Part shown: positions 52,826 to 61,595 of the stretch, piece by piece | Layout of the letters: the number at the start of each line of letters is the position of its first letter | Position numbering within the stretch: the first letter of the stretch is position 1 | Source of the DNA: Risungbinella massiliensis | GTDB taxonomy: Bacteria; Bacillota; Bacilli; Thermoactinomycetales; Thermoactinomycetaceae | Assembly (NCBI RefSeq): GCF_000942395.1 | Contig: NZ_LN812102.1 | Span: forward strand, 419,003 to 483,002 | Reading direction: 5' to 3' | Length of the DNA stretch: 64,000 nucleotides | The notes under the pieces: model-generated | What the model was told of the DNA's origin: nothing | Seen by the model: only the letters and a program-made list of their open reading frames with translations | Database searches by the model: none | Program-made: the position numbers and the translations under genes

Positions 52826-54618
52826 TTTTTTCTCCTCCAAGTAAACCACTTCGATGCTTTCTTCTGTTCGGTAACCACTTCCTCATATACCTCGTCGATT
52901 TCTTCTTGAATCTCTTTTCGTTTTGCTAGATCGCTCTCCACTGTTTCCTTTTTCGGATCCTCACTTGATTCGACTAATCCTACCTGATCATCTATTTCCA
53001 CTCGATTTTCTACTGATGGGTCTTTTTGTTCCTCGCCTAATGACTCTCGTATTCGTGACTCTGGTTCCGCACTAGTTACAACAGCAGTTCTGCGAGAAGT
53101 GTCTGGCTCAGTAGATACGAAAGATTTTCGATTTCTCGTCATCTTCATTTGTGTAGGAGATTCAGATCGGGTTGGTTTGATCCGATTCCGATAGCTCTCT
53201 GTCCGTTGCCATGCACCAGTGGTGGTTTGCATTGCAAAGGTTCCAGGCATTCGGAGGAACGTTGGCAATGATTTACGGAAGAAATAAAGGGTAAACAAAA
53301 TGATCATCTGGGTAAACATCGTAAAGCCCCAGCCCCACGAGGTGGCATTTCCGGTATAGTAGAGCATTCCTTGGAAAAATAGAAGACCTGCTAATAGTAG
53401 AGAGATGATGATCTTGTAAATTCCTGCGATCACAGCTAATTGGAACCACCGAAAGAGCATCACTTCTCCCCATGCAGGGATAAAGACAAGCAAGAAGAGA
53501 AATGGAGCAAAGATTGCTAGAATCAAGAGAAACAAGTGACAAGCTAAGGATGCACCTGCTATCGCTAATAAAAAGAGACCATAACAGGAACCTAGAACGA
53601 ACGTAAGGAGAGTAATAAATACACGAGAGCCCATCCCCGCCTCGGTCATCGAAGTATATTTAGGTCGAATGTTCGGATCGATGGTTTCAGGGACTGTACC
53701 GCTACTCATCTCTTTGCTATACGAGCCTTGGGTGTAGAGTGTTGCCTGCTTTTTTCTTTCTAAGCGTTGCATTGCATCTAATGGGTTTCGAGATAAAAAG
53801 TAGTTTGCATCCTCTTGAACCGTAGTAGGGCTTGTCCCACTTGGAGCAACTGCCGGTCCATCGTAATAATCTCCAAACTCTGCCATTTGCCAAGGAAGAT
53901 AGACGTTGTAGCGGAAAAACTGATCTCCTACATGCAGCAAAGAAGCATTAGCTGTTGAAAGGCCTTGCACTTTGGGAGCCTTTGGGTCCACCGCACCATA
54001 GACAGTAAAAACCATCTCGCCTCCAGCACGCCCAATTTTATTCAGGCTTGAAATAAGCATTGGCATATTCGCTAATAAGGTAAAAGCTAGAATCAGGCTA
54101 ACCATCATGTTGAGCATCTTGCGGAAAATACCTCCATCTTTGCGAAACGAGAAGATCAATCCAAGCCCACAACAAAACAACACCAAAACAAAAAGATTCC
54201 CCACAAACAACTTTTCTCGAAGAGCTAACACGAATGCACCAATCGGTTTTACCAAGGCATCAAACGTTGTGAGATTATAACTCCATTGCAAGACATAAAC
54301 CGTAAATTTAGCTGCTGCAGCAATTCCATACCAGATAAAATCGAGTAAGGAATCGAGAGCTTGGTAAAAAGGAGAATAGTGATAATCCTCACTATCTAAC
54401 GAATAATTAGCTACTTCATATTGGTCGTAAATCGGTTGATAGGTACTCGACTGGATCGGTTTTTGATCTGGCAAAATACTATCTGCTGAAGATTGGGAAT
54501 TGCTCACCCCTATTGTGTTGGCCGCAACAGGAGTAGAAAGAAAACAAATCATGAGAAGAAAGAAGGCTGATATAACCAGCCACTTACCCTTTTCCTTCTT
54601 AAGAAAACAAACTGCCAT
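52822..54618 (-). CDS. ConG/VirB6-like membrane protein of the ICE
   Basis: 598 residues. A signal peptide (WLVISAFFLLMICFLSTPVA) is followed by about seven membrane spans between 90 and 430 (FVLALREKLFVGNLFVLVLF, MLNMMVSLILAFTLLANMPM, VFITLLTFVLGSCYGLFLLA). A charged cytosolic tail (RTAVVTSAEPESRIRESLGE) ends in KKASKWFTWRRKK. Topology and place in the operon fit the VirB6-type channel protein of Tn916 (Orf15) and ICEBs1 (ConG). It is shorter than ConG. Confidence 0.82.
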   Translation of the reverse strand: MAVCFLKKEKGKWLVISAFFLLMICFLSTPVAANTIGVSNSQSSADSILPDQKPIQSSTYQPIYDQYEVANYSLDSEDYHYSPFYQALDSLLDFIWYGIAAAAKFTVYVLQWSYNLTTFDALVKPIGAFVLALREKLFVGNLFVLVLFCCGLGLIFSFRKDGGIFRKMLNMMVSLILAFTLLANMPMLISSLNKIGRAGGEMVFTVYGAVDPKAPKVQGLSTANASLLHVGDQFFRYNVYLPWQMAEFGDYYDGPAVAPSGTSPTTVQEDANYFLSRNPLDAMQRLERKKQATLYTQGSYSKEMSSGTVPETIDPNIRPKYTSMTEAGMGSRVFITLLTFVLGSCYGLFLLAIAGASLACHLFLLILAIFAPFLFLLVFIPAWGEVMLFRWFQLAVIAGIYKIIISLLLAGLLFFQGMLYYTGNATSWGWGFTMFTQMIILFTLYFFRKSLPTFLRMPGTFAMQTTTGAWQRTESYRNRIKPTRSESPTQMKMTRNRKSFVSTEPDTSRRTAVVTSAEPESRIRESLGEEQKDPSVENRVEIDDQVGLVESSEDPKKETVESDLAKRKEIQEEIDEVYEEVVTEQKKASKWFTWRRKK

Positions 54619-54638
54619 TCCTAACTAGCCCCCTCTTC

Positions 54639-57245
54639 CTAAAGTAGTAGTCTCGATGTCTTGGTATCTTGGGTTCGATATTTTCCCCATTTTTCTTCCC
54701 GCTCTTGTAGGATCTGGGGGTTACTAGTTTGAAAACACCGGTATAGCTCAGGATCGATCTGGTGAAGCGGGAATTTCACTTGTCCTACATTACCCTCAAA
54801 GTCCCTCATAAAATAGGATCCAGAAGTCATATTCCGTTTATCCATCAACCGCTCGACATTCTGGTTGGTAGAAGTGATCCCTAACAAATCACAAGCACGA
54901 ATCGCTTCTTGTCGATCATCCATTCGATACACAAAGCGATTTGTTACATTACTTCGCACTTCTCCTCCACCATCATCGGCATATGATGAGGCTTCCAGTT
55001 GGATATCTCGTGCATTGTGTGTGCAAAGAATGACATTGTTACGTTTCGATCGTCCCGTACGAAGGAGCACACGGAGCAAGTTCGCCCCTTCTGGATCATC
55101 GGTGATGAAATAAGCCTCATCGATTAAAATTGTACGATACTCTCGTTCCTCGTCTGCAAATTGACGTGCCAAATCGAGAACTGCTAAAAAAACAGCTTTT
55201 TTGTTCCGATTTTCCGTAGTATCCTCTTGTGTACCTCCCCACAATCCTTGGATCTGGAGAATGGTGAGAGGATTTGTAAGATCCAATAATTCCTTCGTTC
55301 CATCATGAAACAAAAGTCGGGTTAATCCAGATGTAGCCCTCATTTGAAGCGTAGCATGAATATCTGCTGCTGCCTTTTTCGCCTCTACTTGGATACTGTC
55401 ATGAAAGCCAAAATCCAGCTTGTCATCCAAAAACTCTTCCAATCGATCGATCACTTTCATTAGAGATGGCTTCGATTGGTGAATGACCTTGTCTACTGCC
55501 TTTTCTATTACTTTTTCATAAATGCTATCATTCTGTCGATTGGCTAGAAAATTGAGGATCGACTTGGCAAAAGAGATCGACGATGCATCTTGATTACCAT
55601 TCGTAATACGAGCTAATGGGTCTAACTTTCCTTGATCTTCCTCTGCATCACGCAGAGTTACCATGGTCGTTACCTTTTGAAGATGAGGCAAGGCATATGG
55701 CCAATGCCAACGTTCATTTTTTGGATCAAAGATAAGTGCTTTGGCTCCGCGCATCAATTCTTGATGAATCATATAATTGGCTAGCATAGATTTTCCACTA
55801 CCTGGAGCTCCTTGAATGAGCGATGATCCGGTAGCCGCTCGCTTCGAATCATCGGAACCACGACGTGGGTTCAATAAGACTGGAGTTAATTCTTGATTTC
55901 CTGTGTATCCAATGAGAAACCCGGATGGATCTCCTATTTTGGAAGTTGCCATGGGCATCGTAGCTGCTAACCATTCGGTGGTAAGCCGTAGAAAATATTG
56001 AGATCCTAATTTTTTGGGAAACCCCGGTAAGGTGTTATAAAAGAGTTGGCGTTGCATTTTTTTCGGTACTTGTAACTCATAGCTTGCTAGCGCTTTTGCA
56101 ATGTGGGATCTGTTTTGATACACAATCTCAGGAGTCTCTCCCCATGTACATAGAGTGATTCTCGTACGGAACATAGGATACTCTGTTTCATTTAGATATT
56201 CTTGTAATTCTGTAGACTCGTCTATTACATGTTGTGTAAGACTCTGTACTTCGGCTGTCTTTACCCATTGCCGATTCGCATTTCCTTTGGAGATATGCTT
56301 GCTTGCCTTTAGCTTCCATTTCACTTCTTGTGTATGAATCGGCTGAAACTGAATACAGATTTCTACAGGACATGGTACTTTGTCTTGAATGGTATGAAAT
56401 AAAGTCGTTTCCCCTGGGTAACTCCCTGATCCTTTTGGTAAACGAGATACGGTGAGAAACGAAAAGTAGCCCGTCTTCGGTCCTTCTGGAAATTCCTTTT
56501 CAAAGCGTAGCATTCCAGGTACAGATTTCTTATCCAACATTACATCTTGGAATGCTCGACTAATACGCACGGGATCGGAGGAGAGTAAAAAAGCCTCAGG
56601 TGATTCAAAGCCATCTACATAATCGTCTTCCGATAGATTTTGAGGATCGACTCCTCTCATCGCACACCGATTGACCAGCCAATCTGTCTCAATTGGTTCC
56701 AATCTTCGAATTGGAAAATAGGAGGAGATCAACTTATAGACGAGCTCTTCTTTTCGCTGGAATTCGTTCCATTCGCGAGAGCTAATGGTATATGGCTCTC
56801 CTGCTAAGAGATGTTCTGTCTTCTTCGTTACATCACTAATAGTCTCCCAGAAGGCTTGTACCATCTCTTCTATTAAAGATCCGGCGACTTGTTCTACAAA
56901 CAGAATAAGATACGTCCGGTATTGATAGGGAATCTGAACCATATGATCCTTCATCCGTTTGATTCCGTCCTCAAAGGACTCTACTAAAACCTCGGGTGGA
57001 TTGCTTCCTTTGGTGAGATCTTCTGTTGGATCATACCCAACGGGGACCATTAAAAACATACCAGAGTAGCGTAACTTGGCGATTAGGGATTCCATTTGAT
57101 AAAGTAGCTGATCGTACTCATCTCGTTTTTTAAAATCAAAATGAATTGGGTTGAGTTCAAAGCAAGCAGCTGCATGATATCGACTTGCTTTTGTTACGAT
57201 TAAGTTCTTCTTCCATAACACATAGGGACTCGCAAGCGTAGTCAT
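54639..57245 (-). CDS. ConE/VirB4-like conjugation ATPase
   Basis: 868 residues. The Walker A motif GAPGSGKSMLANYMIHQELM is near residue 480, and Walker B YRTILIDEAYFITDD is near 700. VILCTHNARDIQLEASSYAD follows, as in VirB4 C-terminal domains. The N-terminal half (ACFELNPIHFDFKKRDEYDQ) is the usual VirB4 membrane-interacting region. This hexameric ATPase energises the secretion channel. Its ATG overlaps the previous stop. It matches ConE of ICEBs1 and Orf16 of Tn916 in length and order. Confidence 0.92.
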   Translation of the reverse strand: MTTLASPYVLWKKNLIVTKASRYHAAACFELNPIHFDFKKRDEYDQLLYQMESLIAKLRYSGMFLMVPVGYDPTEDLTKGSNPPEVLVESFEDGIKRMKDHMVQIPYQYRTYLILFVEQVAGSLIEEMVQAFWETISDVTKKTEHLLAGEPYTISSREWNEFQRKEELVYKLISSYFPIRRLEPIETDWLVNRCAMRGVDPQNLSEDDYVDGFESPEAFLLSSDPVRISRAFQDVMLDKKSVPGMLRFEKEFPEGPKTGYFSFLTVSRLPKGSGSYPGETTLFHTIQDKVPCPVEICIQFQPIHTQEVKWKLKASKHISKGNANRQWVKTAEVQSLTQHVIDESTELQEYLNETEYPMFRTRITLCTWGETPEIVYQNRSHIAKALASYELQVPKKMQRQLFYNTLPGFPKKLGSQYFLRLTTEWLAATMPMATSKIGDPSGFLIGYTGNQELTPVLLNPRRGSDDSKRAATGSSLIQGAPGSGKSMLANYMIHQELMRGAKALIFDPKNERWHWPYALPHLQKVTTMVTLRDAEEDQGKLDPLARITNGNQDASSISFAKSILNFLANRQNDSIYEKVIEKAVDKVIHQSKPSLMKVIDRLEEFLDDKLDFGFHDSIQVEAKKAAADIHATLQMRATSGLTRLLFHDGTKELLDLTNPLTILQIQGLWGGTQEDTTENRNKKAVFLAVLDLARQFADEEREYRTILIDEAYFITDDPEGANLLRVLLRTGRSKRNNVILCTHNARDIQLEASSYADDGGGEVRSNVTNRFVYRMDDRQEAIRACDLLGITSTNQNVERLMDKRNMTSGSYFMRDFEGNVGQVKFPLHQIDPELYRCFQTSNPQILQEREEKWGKYRTQDTKTSRLLL

Positions 57246-57637
57246 TCCTTTTCCTCCTTCACAAACAGACGTTCTATCATCGTTCTTTCCTGGAATGGTT
57301 CAAATACATGTTCCGTAACAAAATAGGTCAATGAGAGTGCCACATATCTCCAAAAACTAAGCCCATCTCGTTTTACCAACGAAAGAAGAAACGTCGGAAC
57401 AGCAATAGGGATAAAGAGATAAGGGATAAAGAACCAGTTTTCCTCCCATACCCATTGAAAAATGGGATAAAGTGGTTCCCAGTTTCCTAATAACCAGACA
57501 CTGACGTATGTAATAAAAAAGAGACTAATCCAATCGATCACAAATGATTTTGCGGATGTACCAAACAATTGAAGCTCAAACGCACGCTGAAAAGAGCGAA
57601 CTTGTCTTGGTGCTCTTTCTTCTGGAAGTTCTTTCAT
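57242..57637 (-). CDS. TcpE/ConD-like membrane protein
   Basis: 131 residues with three hydrophobic spans (FVIDWISLFFITYVSVWLLG, FFIPYLFIPIAVPTFLLSL, FWRYVALSLTYFVTEHVFEP). The N-terminal basic helix (RQVRSFQRAFELQLFGT) is typical of TcpE family proteins from Gram-positive conjugation modules. It lies directly before the VirB4-like gene, as conD does before conE. Confidence 0.82.
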   Translation of the reverse strand: MKELPEERAPRQVRSFQRAFELQLFGTSAKSFVIDWISLFFITYVSVWLLGNWEPLYPIFQWVWEENWFFIPYLFIPIAVPTFLLSLVKRDGLSFWRYVALSLTYFVTEHVFEPFQERTMIERLFVKEEKE

Positions 57638-57689
57638 GTTATGATGTTCCTCCTATAACCAAACAAAGGAGAGCAGCTGCCCTCCATCG

Positions 57690-57917
57690 TTAACTAGCTT
57701 TGGTTGGAAATCCTAATTCAAATAGTTGCGAAACAACTACGATGACGGTATCTCGAAAAGAAGCACTTCCTACAAATGCGATTGCTAGTCCTCCTGCCAA
57801 GATGATCCCAATAGTTCGCCACAAATCTCCTTCGCGAATAGATCGGAAGGCGGCAAATCCTATGTATATCAAACCTACTGCTACAACAAAATTCGAGACG
57901 ACCTGAAGGATGTCCAT
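57690..57917 (-). CDS. ConC/TcpD-like small membrane protein
   Basis: 75 residues with two membrane helices (VSNFVVAVGLIYIGFAAF, TIGIILAGGLAIAFVG) connected by a short loop REGDLWR. Size, topology and location between ConB- and ConD-like genes fit ConC of ICEBs1. GGAGG precedes the ATG. Confidence 0.75.
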   Translation of the reverse strand: MDILQVVSNFVVAVGLIYIGFAAFRSIREGDLWRTIGIILAGGLAIAFVGSASFRDTVIVVVSQLFELGFPTKAS

Positions 57918-57929
57918 CTCCTTCCCTCC

Positions 57930-58910
57930 TTATGGTGTAGTTGATTGTATGGGAATAGAAGGAGTAGTCGATTCAATTAACCACTGTCCTCCGTTTTTCT
58001 GCATTATCAGCTGTAAAACCATTAAATTTTTACTGCCTAGCAACTCTACCTGAGCAACCGCTCTGACTTTGGCTTTGGAAGCAGCCCCATCAATGGAAGT
58101 TATTTCGATAGTAGGAATCTGGTGGAGCTTCCCACTTAGTACAGCTCGTTCTTTTTGATCAACAAAGGCAAAACCTATATTTTGGGGAGTTCCTCCAACA
58201 TATTGTTGGAAGAAAAATTCCACTTTTTTCTTAATTGCTTCTTGTTCGGTGATCGATAACGTATTTGCAGGCATTTCCTTTGGTTTCACTACCGCTTTCT
58301 TTGGTTCTGGTAGATAGGTAGGTAGATCCGATACTGCAAATTGGCCATTGGATTGAATCAACATCGGAACAGATAAATAGAGGTTATTTACCTTAAATGA
58401 ATCAATTGGATCTTTAACGGAAACTTGCACCACCACATTCACTTGTCCTTCGTCCACAGTTCCTACATTCCATTCCTGAGCTCCAAGCACTTCACGACGT
58501 GTTCCATCTATCGAATCTTTTGGTAACTCCCAACCCGTTGCGACATACTTTTGAGCTGCCATCATGTCTCCTTGTACCCAAGCAACCGCAAAATCTTTTG
58601 CCCAGCGAAGGGCACCAGGCGCGTTGTCAACAATGGAGGACTCTTCTTTTATTGTCACAACCTGATTCGTTGAAGTAGGAACTGGTTTCGAAACTACCTC
58701 TTGTGACTTCCAATATGGTGTTTGGAAAAAGGCAAGAATCAAGAGTAGAGAAATAATCGACAACATGAGTAGATTCACCCATATTTTCGTTAATACAGTT
58801 CGTACTTTTCTTCTTCGATGCTGTTTCGTACTTTTTGATTGTTTCTTCTCATGATGTAATACTTGCTCTTCAGTCAATACAATACGTCCCTTCTTATCCG
58901 AATCTCCCAA
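57930..58910 (-). CDS. TcpC/ConB-like conjugation scaffold
   Basis: 326 residues. A basic cytosolic segment (EKKQSKSTKQHRRRKVRTVL) precedes one membrane span (WVNLLMLSIISLLLILAFFQ). Two extracellular NTF2-like domains follow (GALRWAKDFAVAWVQGDMMA, VEFFFQQYVGG), as in TcpC and VirB8 proteins. It should be the first channel component made in the module. The promoter would lie in 58911-59218. Confidence 0.85.
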   Translation of the reverse strand: MGDSDKKGRIVLTEEQVLHHEKKQSKSTKQHRRRKVRTVLTKIWVNLLMLSIISLLLILAFFQTPYWKSQEVVSKPVPTSTNQVVTIKEESSIVDNAPGALRWAKDFAVAWVQGDMMAAQKYVATGWELPKDSIDGTRREVLGAQEWNVGTVDEGQVNVVVQVSVKDPIDSFKVNNLYLSVPMLIQSNGQFAVSDLPTYLPEPKKAVVKPKEMPANTLSITEQEAIKKKVEFFFQQYVGGTPQNIGFAFVDQKERAVLSGKLHQIPTIEITSIDGAASKAKVRAVAQVELLGSKNLMVLQLIMQKNGGQWLIESTTPSIPIQSTTP

Positions 58911-59218
58911 TAAGTGTCAAGAGACTAAACTAGTACAATTATTTATTAATATTATTATTAACTTTATTTTAAGTAAACAGATAATGTTTTTTTAAATGAC
59001 ACCCTATATAAAGTATTTTATTTCTATAAAGCTATCATTTCTCATAGGTACCTTCGCTTTTTACTACGACATCTTGACAACAAAGAAGATGTCGTAGTAT
59101 TGGAAGGTTAAATAAAACTAAAAAGAATTTTCTTTTAAAATGTAATACTTATCACTATAGAGTTCATATCTATATAATCAAGGCACTTCTATATTAGACT
59201 ACATAATTTCAACTAACT
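58911..59218. other. Gap upstream of the conjugation operon
   Basis: Very AT-rich next to TcpC. It contains a perfect 14-bp inverted repeat at 59062-59099. No gene, no relaxase and no obvious promoter consensus can be supported. Confidence 0.4.
59062..59099. repeat. 14-bp perfect inverted repeat
   Basis: TACTACGACATCTT and its complement around a ten-base loop. On the minus strand no T run follows, but on the plus strand TTTTT precedes it. It could be a terminator for an absent gene, an operator or a single-stranded-DNA structure. Confidence 0.6.
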
Positions 59219-59905
59219 TTAATCCCACAGCCCCATCTCCGTTAACTTTGCTTTTACCATGTCTACTACATATTTCGCATCATCGGAGTTATTCACTACA
59301 TCAATCTCGTCCATATTCACATAGATCACTTCAGAGATTCCTTGTTTCTCATAATCTTTAATCCATTCTTTGTATCCTTCCCAAAGAACTTTATAGTAAG
59401 ATTTCAGAGATTCATCTACCTCAAAATCTCTCCCTCTAATGGCTATTCTCTCTAATACTGTTTCGAAAGAACCATGAAGATAGATCATAATATCCGGTGC
59501 TTTTTTGGGTAGTTCCTCTATTTCTTCCATCATGTTATCAAATAGACCCTCATAGATCTCCATTTCAAGGTCAGATATTCTTCCTAAATCATGATTGATT
59601 TTGGCAAACAATCTATCTTCAAAGATACTTCTATCTAATACATTGTATTTACCATGTAGAGCTTTCTTAATAGATTTGAATCGAGTGTCTAGAAAGTATA
59701 GTTGAAGCAAAAATGGATATCGCTTCGCTTGAATCTCTTCTTCGCTTGCTGTATAGAAAAGAGGAAGAATCTTATTATCCTCTACGCTTTCATAATATAC
59801 TGCACTACCTAATTCTCTACCCAAAAGCTCCGAAACGGAGGTCTTTCCCAGGGAAATCATCCCGCCTACTGTTAACAAATAACTTCCTCCTCTTACTGTT
59901 TTCAT
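59219..59905 (-). CDS. Deoxynucleoside kinase (dGK/dAK-like)
   Basis: 228 residues. The P-loop is VGGMISLGKTSVSELL (GxxxxGKT/S). YESVEDN follows, which contacts the base in this family. LDRSIFEDRLFAK supplies DRS with the catalytic arginine, and GRDFE is the lid region. The enzyme phosphorylates deoxynucleosides (usually dG, dA or dC) in the salvage pathway. The ATG at 59905 follows GAGGGG by seven bases. The extra four codons upstream lack support. Monocistronic. Confidence 0.92.
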   Translation of the reverse strand: MKTVRGGSYLLTVGGMISLGKTSVSELLGRELGSAVYYESVEDNKILPLFYTASEEEIQAKRYPFLLQLYFLDTRFKSIKKALHGKYNVLDRSIFEDRLFAKINHDLGRISDLEMEIYEGLFDNMMEEIEELPKKAPDIMIYLHGSFETVLERIAIRGRDFEVDESLKSYYKVLWEGYKEWIKDYEKQGISEVIYVNMDEIDVVNNSDDAKYVVDMVKAKLTEMGLWD

Positions 59906-60067
59906 GCTGCCCCTCACTTATCCAGATTGTCATGGATACCAATATAAAATCTTATCATTTATATAACAAAAAGAAATATATTTCTACTCTTGATTAAAAG
60001 GAATTCAAGGATTCATTTGATATTCTATTTTTCAGAATTGTGATAAGCTTGTTTCGAGGTGAAAGTA

Positions 60068-60979
60068 TTGAAGAGTAAACCGATATATGTTGAGGTATCT
60101 ATTCATTCAGATATGGATCGGGTATGGGAGGCGACTTTAACTCCCCAACAGCATGAACAGTGGGATCTTCGTTTTTCTTCTATTACGTATTTACCAAAAG
60201 AAAAAAACGCTCCTCAGGAATTCACCTATGAAACGAATATTGGCTTCGGTATCCATATAGCAGGTTGGGGAAGAAGTGTTGGAACCTACCTTGCTGAAGA
60301 TGATTCTAGAACATCTTCTTTGCATTTTGGAACGGATCAGAAAATCTCTATCATTCGAGAAGGAAAAGGATATTGGAAGTATCAACCTGACGAAGAGTCG
60401 ACTACCTTTCTAACTCAATACGATTATCAAGTGAATCATGGCTATCTAGGTCATCTTTTTGATCACTTTTTATTTCGTCCCCTTTTAGGATGGGCAACAG
60501 CGCTTAGTTTTGATGTATTGAAACGATGGCTTGAAAAAGGAGAAACTCCTTCTACTCAATACATTCGGTTCTTTAGCTATTGGATTATTAGCCTATTGTT
60601 CTTTTTTGTTTGGACATACCATGGGTTAGTCCCTAAATTAATTAGTATGAATCCCGAGGAGATCAACATGGTCAGTAGCTTAGTCTCCCTAAGTCCTACA
60701 CAAGCATCTTGGGTTGTCATCGGGTTGGGAATCGCTGAGATCGGATTGGGAATCACTTGGCTGCTTTATACAAATAAGCGAAGATTACTAGAGATTCAGA
60801 TAATCCTCTTCCCACTGCTTACATTATCGGTTATTCTTGCAGATCCTAGTTATCTTGTTCATCCTTTTAATCCATTCACCTTGAACATCTCTTTATTTGT
60901 GCTATCCGTAATAGGATTCTTCGTAAGTGAAGATGTACCAACAGCGAAATACTGTAAGCGTCAAAAGCGGGGAGTCTAA
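60068..60979 (+). CDS. SRPBCC protein with membrane domain (YndG-like)
   Basis: About 303 residues. Residues 1-155 are a START/SRPBCC ligand-binding domain (YVEVSIHSDMDRVWEATLTP, GFGIHIAGWGRSVGTYLAED). The C-terminal half has four membrane spans of DoxX-like kind (YWIISLLFFFVWTYHGLVPK, ASWVVIGLGIAEIGLGITWL). I choose the TTG at 60068, because GAGGTG lies six bases upstream; a GTG at 60059 overlaps that site. It heads an operon with DUF4166 and YndJ-like genes, the same set as yndG-yndH-yndJ of Bacillus subtilis. Function unknown. Confidence 0.75.
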   Translation: MKSKPIYVEVSIHSDMDRVWEATLTPQQHEQWDLRFSSITYLPKEKNAPQEFTYETNIGFGIHIAGWGRSVGTYLAEDDSRTSSLHFGTDQKISIIREGKGYWKYQPDEESTTFLTQYDYQVNHGYLGHLFDHFLFRPLLGWATALSFDVLKRWLEKGETPSTQYIRFFSYWIISLLFFFVWTYHGLVPKLISMNPEEINMVSSLVSLSPTQASWVVIGLGIAEIGLGITWLLYTNKRRLLEIQIILFPLLTLSVILADPSYLVHPFNPFTLNISLFVLSVIGFFVSEDVPTAKYCKRQKRGV

Positions 60980-60980
60980 C

Positions 60981-61595
60981 ATGTCCATATATAAACAGTT
61001 TCTGGGAGAATATTTTTACAATCTCCATCCTATGCTTCAAAAAAGATATGAAATGAAAAAAAAGACACCTTTTCGAGCAAGTGGAGTAATGAAAGAGATT
61101 AAGGGTGGGCCGAAATGGCTCTATCCTCTTTTTTGGTTGGGAGTAAAGTGCAAGCTACTGTTTCCAGAACACGGAAAAGATATTCCTTTTACGATTGTAA
61201 ACTTATCATGTATGGGGGCTAATGGAGAAGAGCAGGTACATTGGGAGAGAATATTTCATTTCGGACAGAAGCGTCGATATTTTAATGCACGAATGAGTTT
61301 CGATCATCAGAAGAAAATTATCAAAGATTATTTAGGTGAACCTAGTTTGTTTTACTCTGATTTATCGTTGTTTGTGACTGACGATGGTTGTTTATCTATT
61401 AAATCAAAAAAACAGCGACTCGTATTAGGAAAGATCGAAATACCTCTACCTAGAATATTACAAGGCTTAGCAAATGTAACAGAGAAATATATAGAAGAAA
61501 AGCAAGTCTTTCATATTAAAGTAGAAGTCCGTAACCCAATAATAGGAACTGTTTTTTCTTATGAAGGAGAGTTTACATCAGATGACATTTCGTAA
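60981..61595 (+). CDS. DUF4166 protein (YndH-like)
   Basis: 204 residues beginning MSIYKQFLGEYFYNLHPMLQ KRYEM. Family features are FRASGVMKEIKGGPKWLYPL and the beta-rich centre (VNLSCMGANGEEQVHWERIF HFG, RYFNARMSFD). The ATG follows GGGGAG and overlaps nothing; the previous stop is two bases upstream. Members are often fused to or adjacent to epimerases or DoxX proteins. Role unknown. Confidence 0.85.
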   Translation: MSIYKQFLGEYFYNLHPMLQKRYEMKKKTPFRASGVMKEIKGGPKWLYPLFWLGVKCKLLFPEHGKDIPFTIVNLSCMGANGEEQVHWERIFHFGQKRRYFNARMSFDHQKKIIKDYLGEPSLFYSDLSLFVTDDGCLSIKSKKQRLVLGKIEIPLPRILQGLANVTEKYIEEKQVFHIKVEVRNPIIGTVFSYEGEFTSDDIS

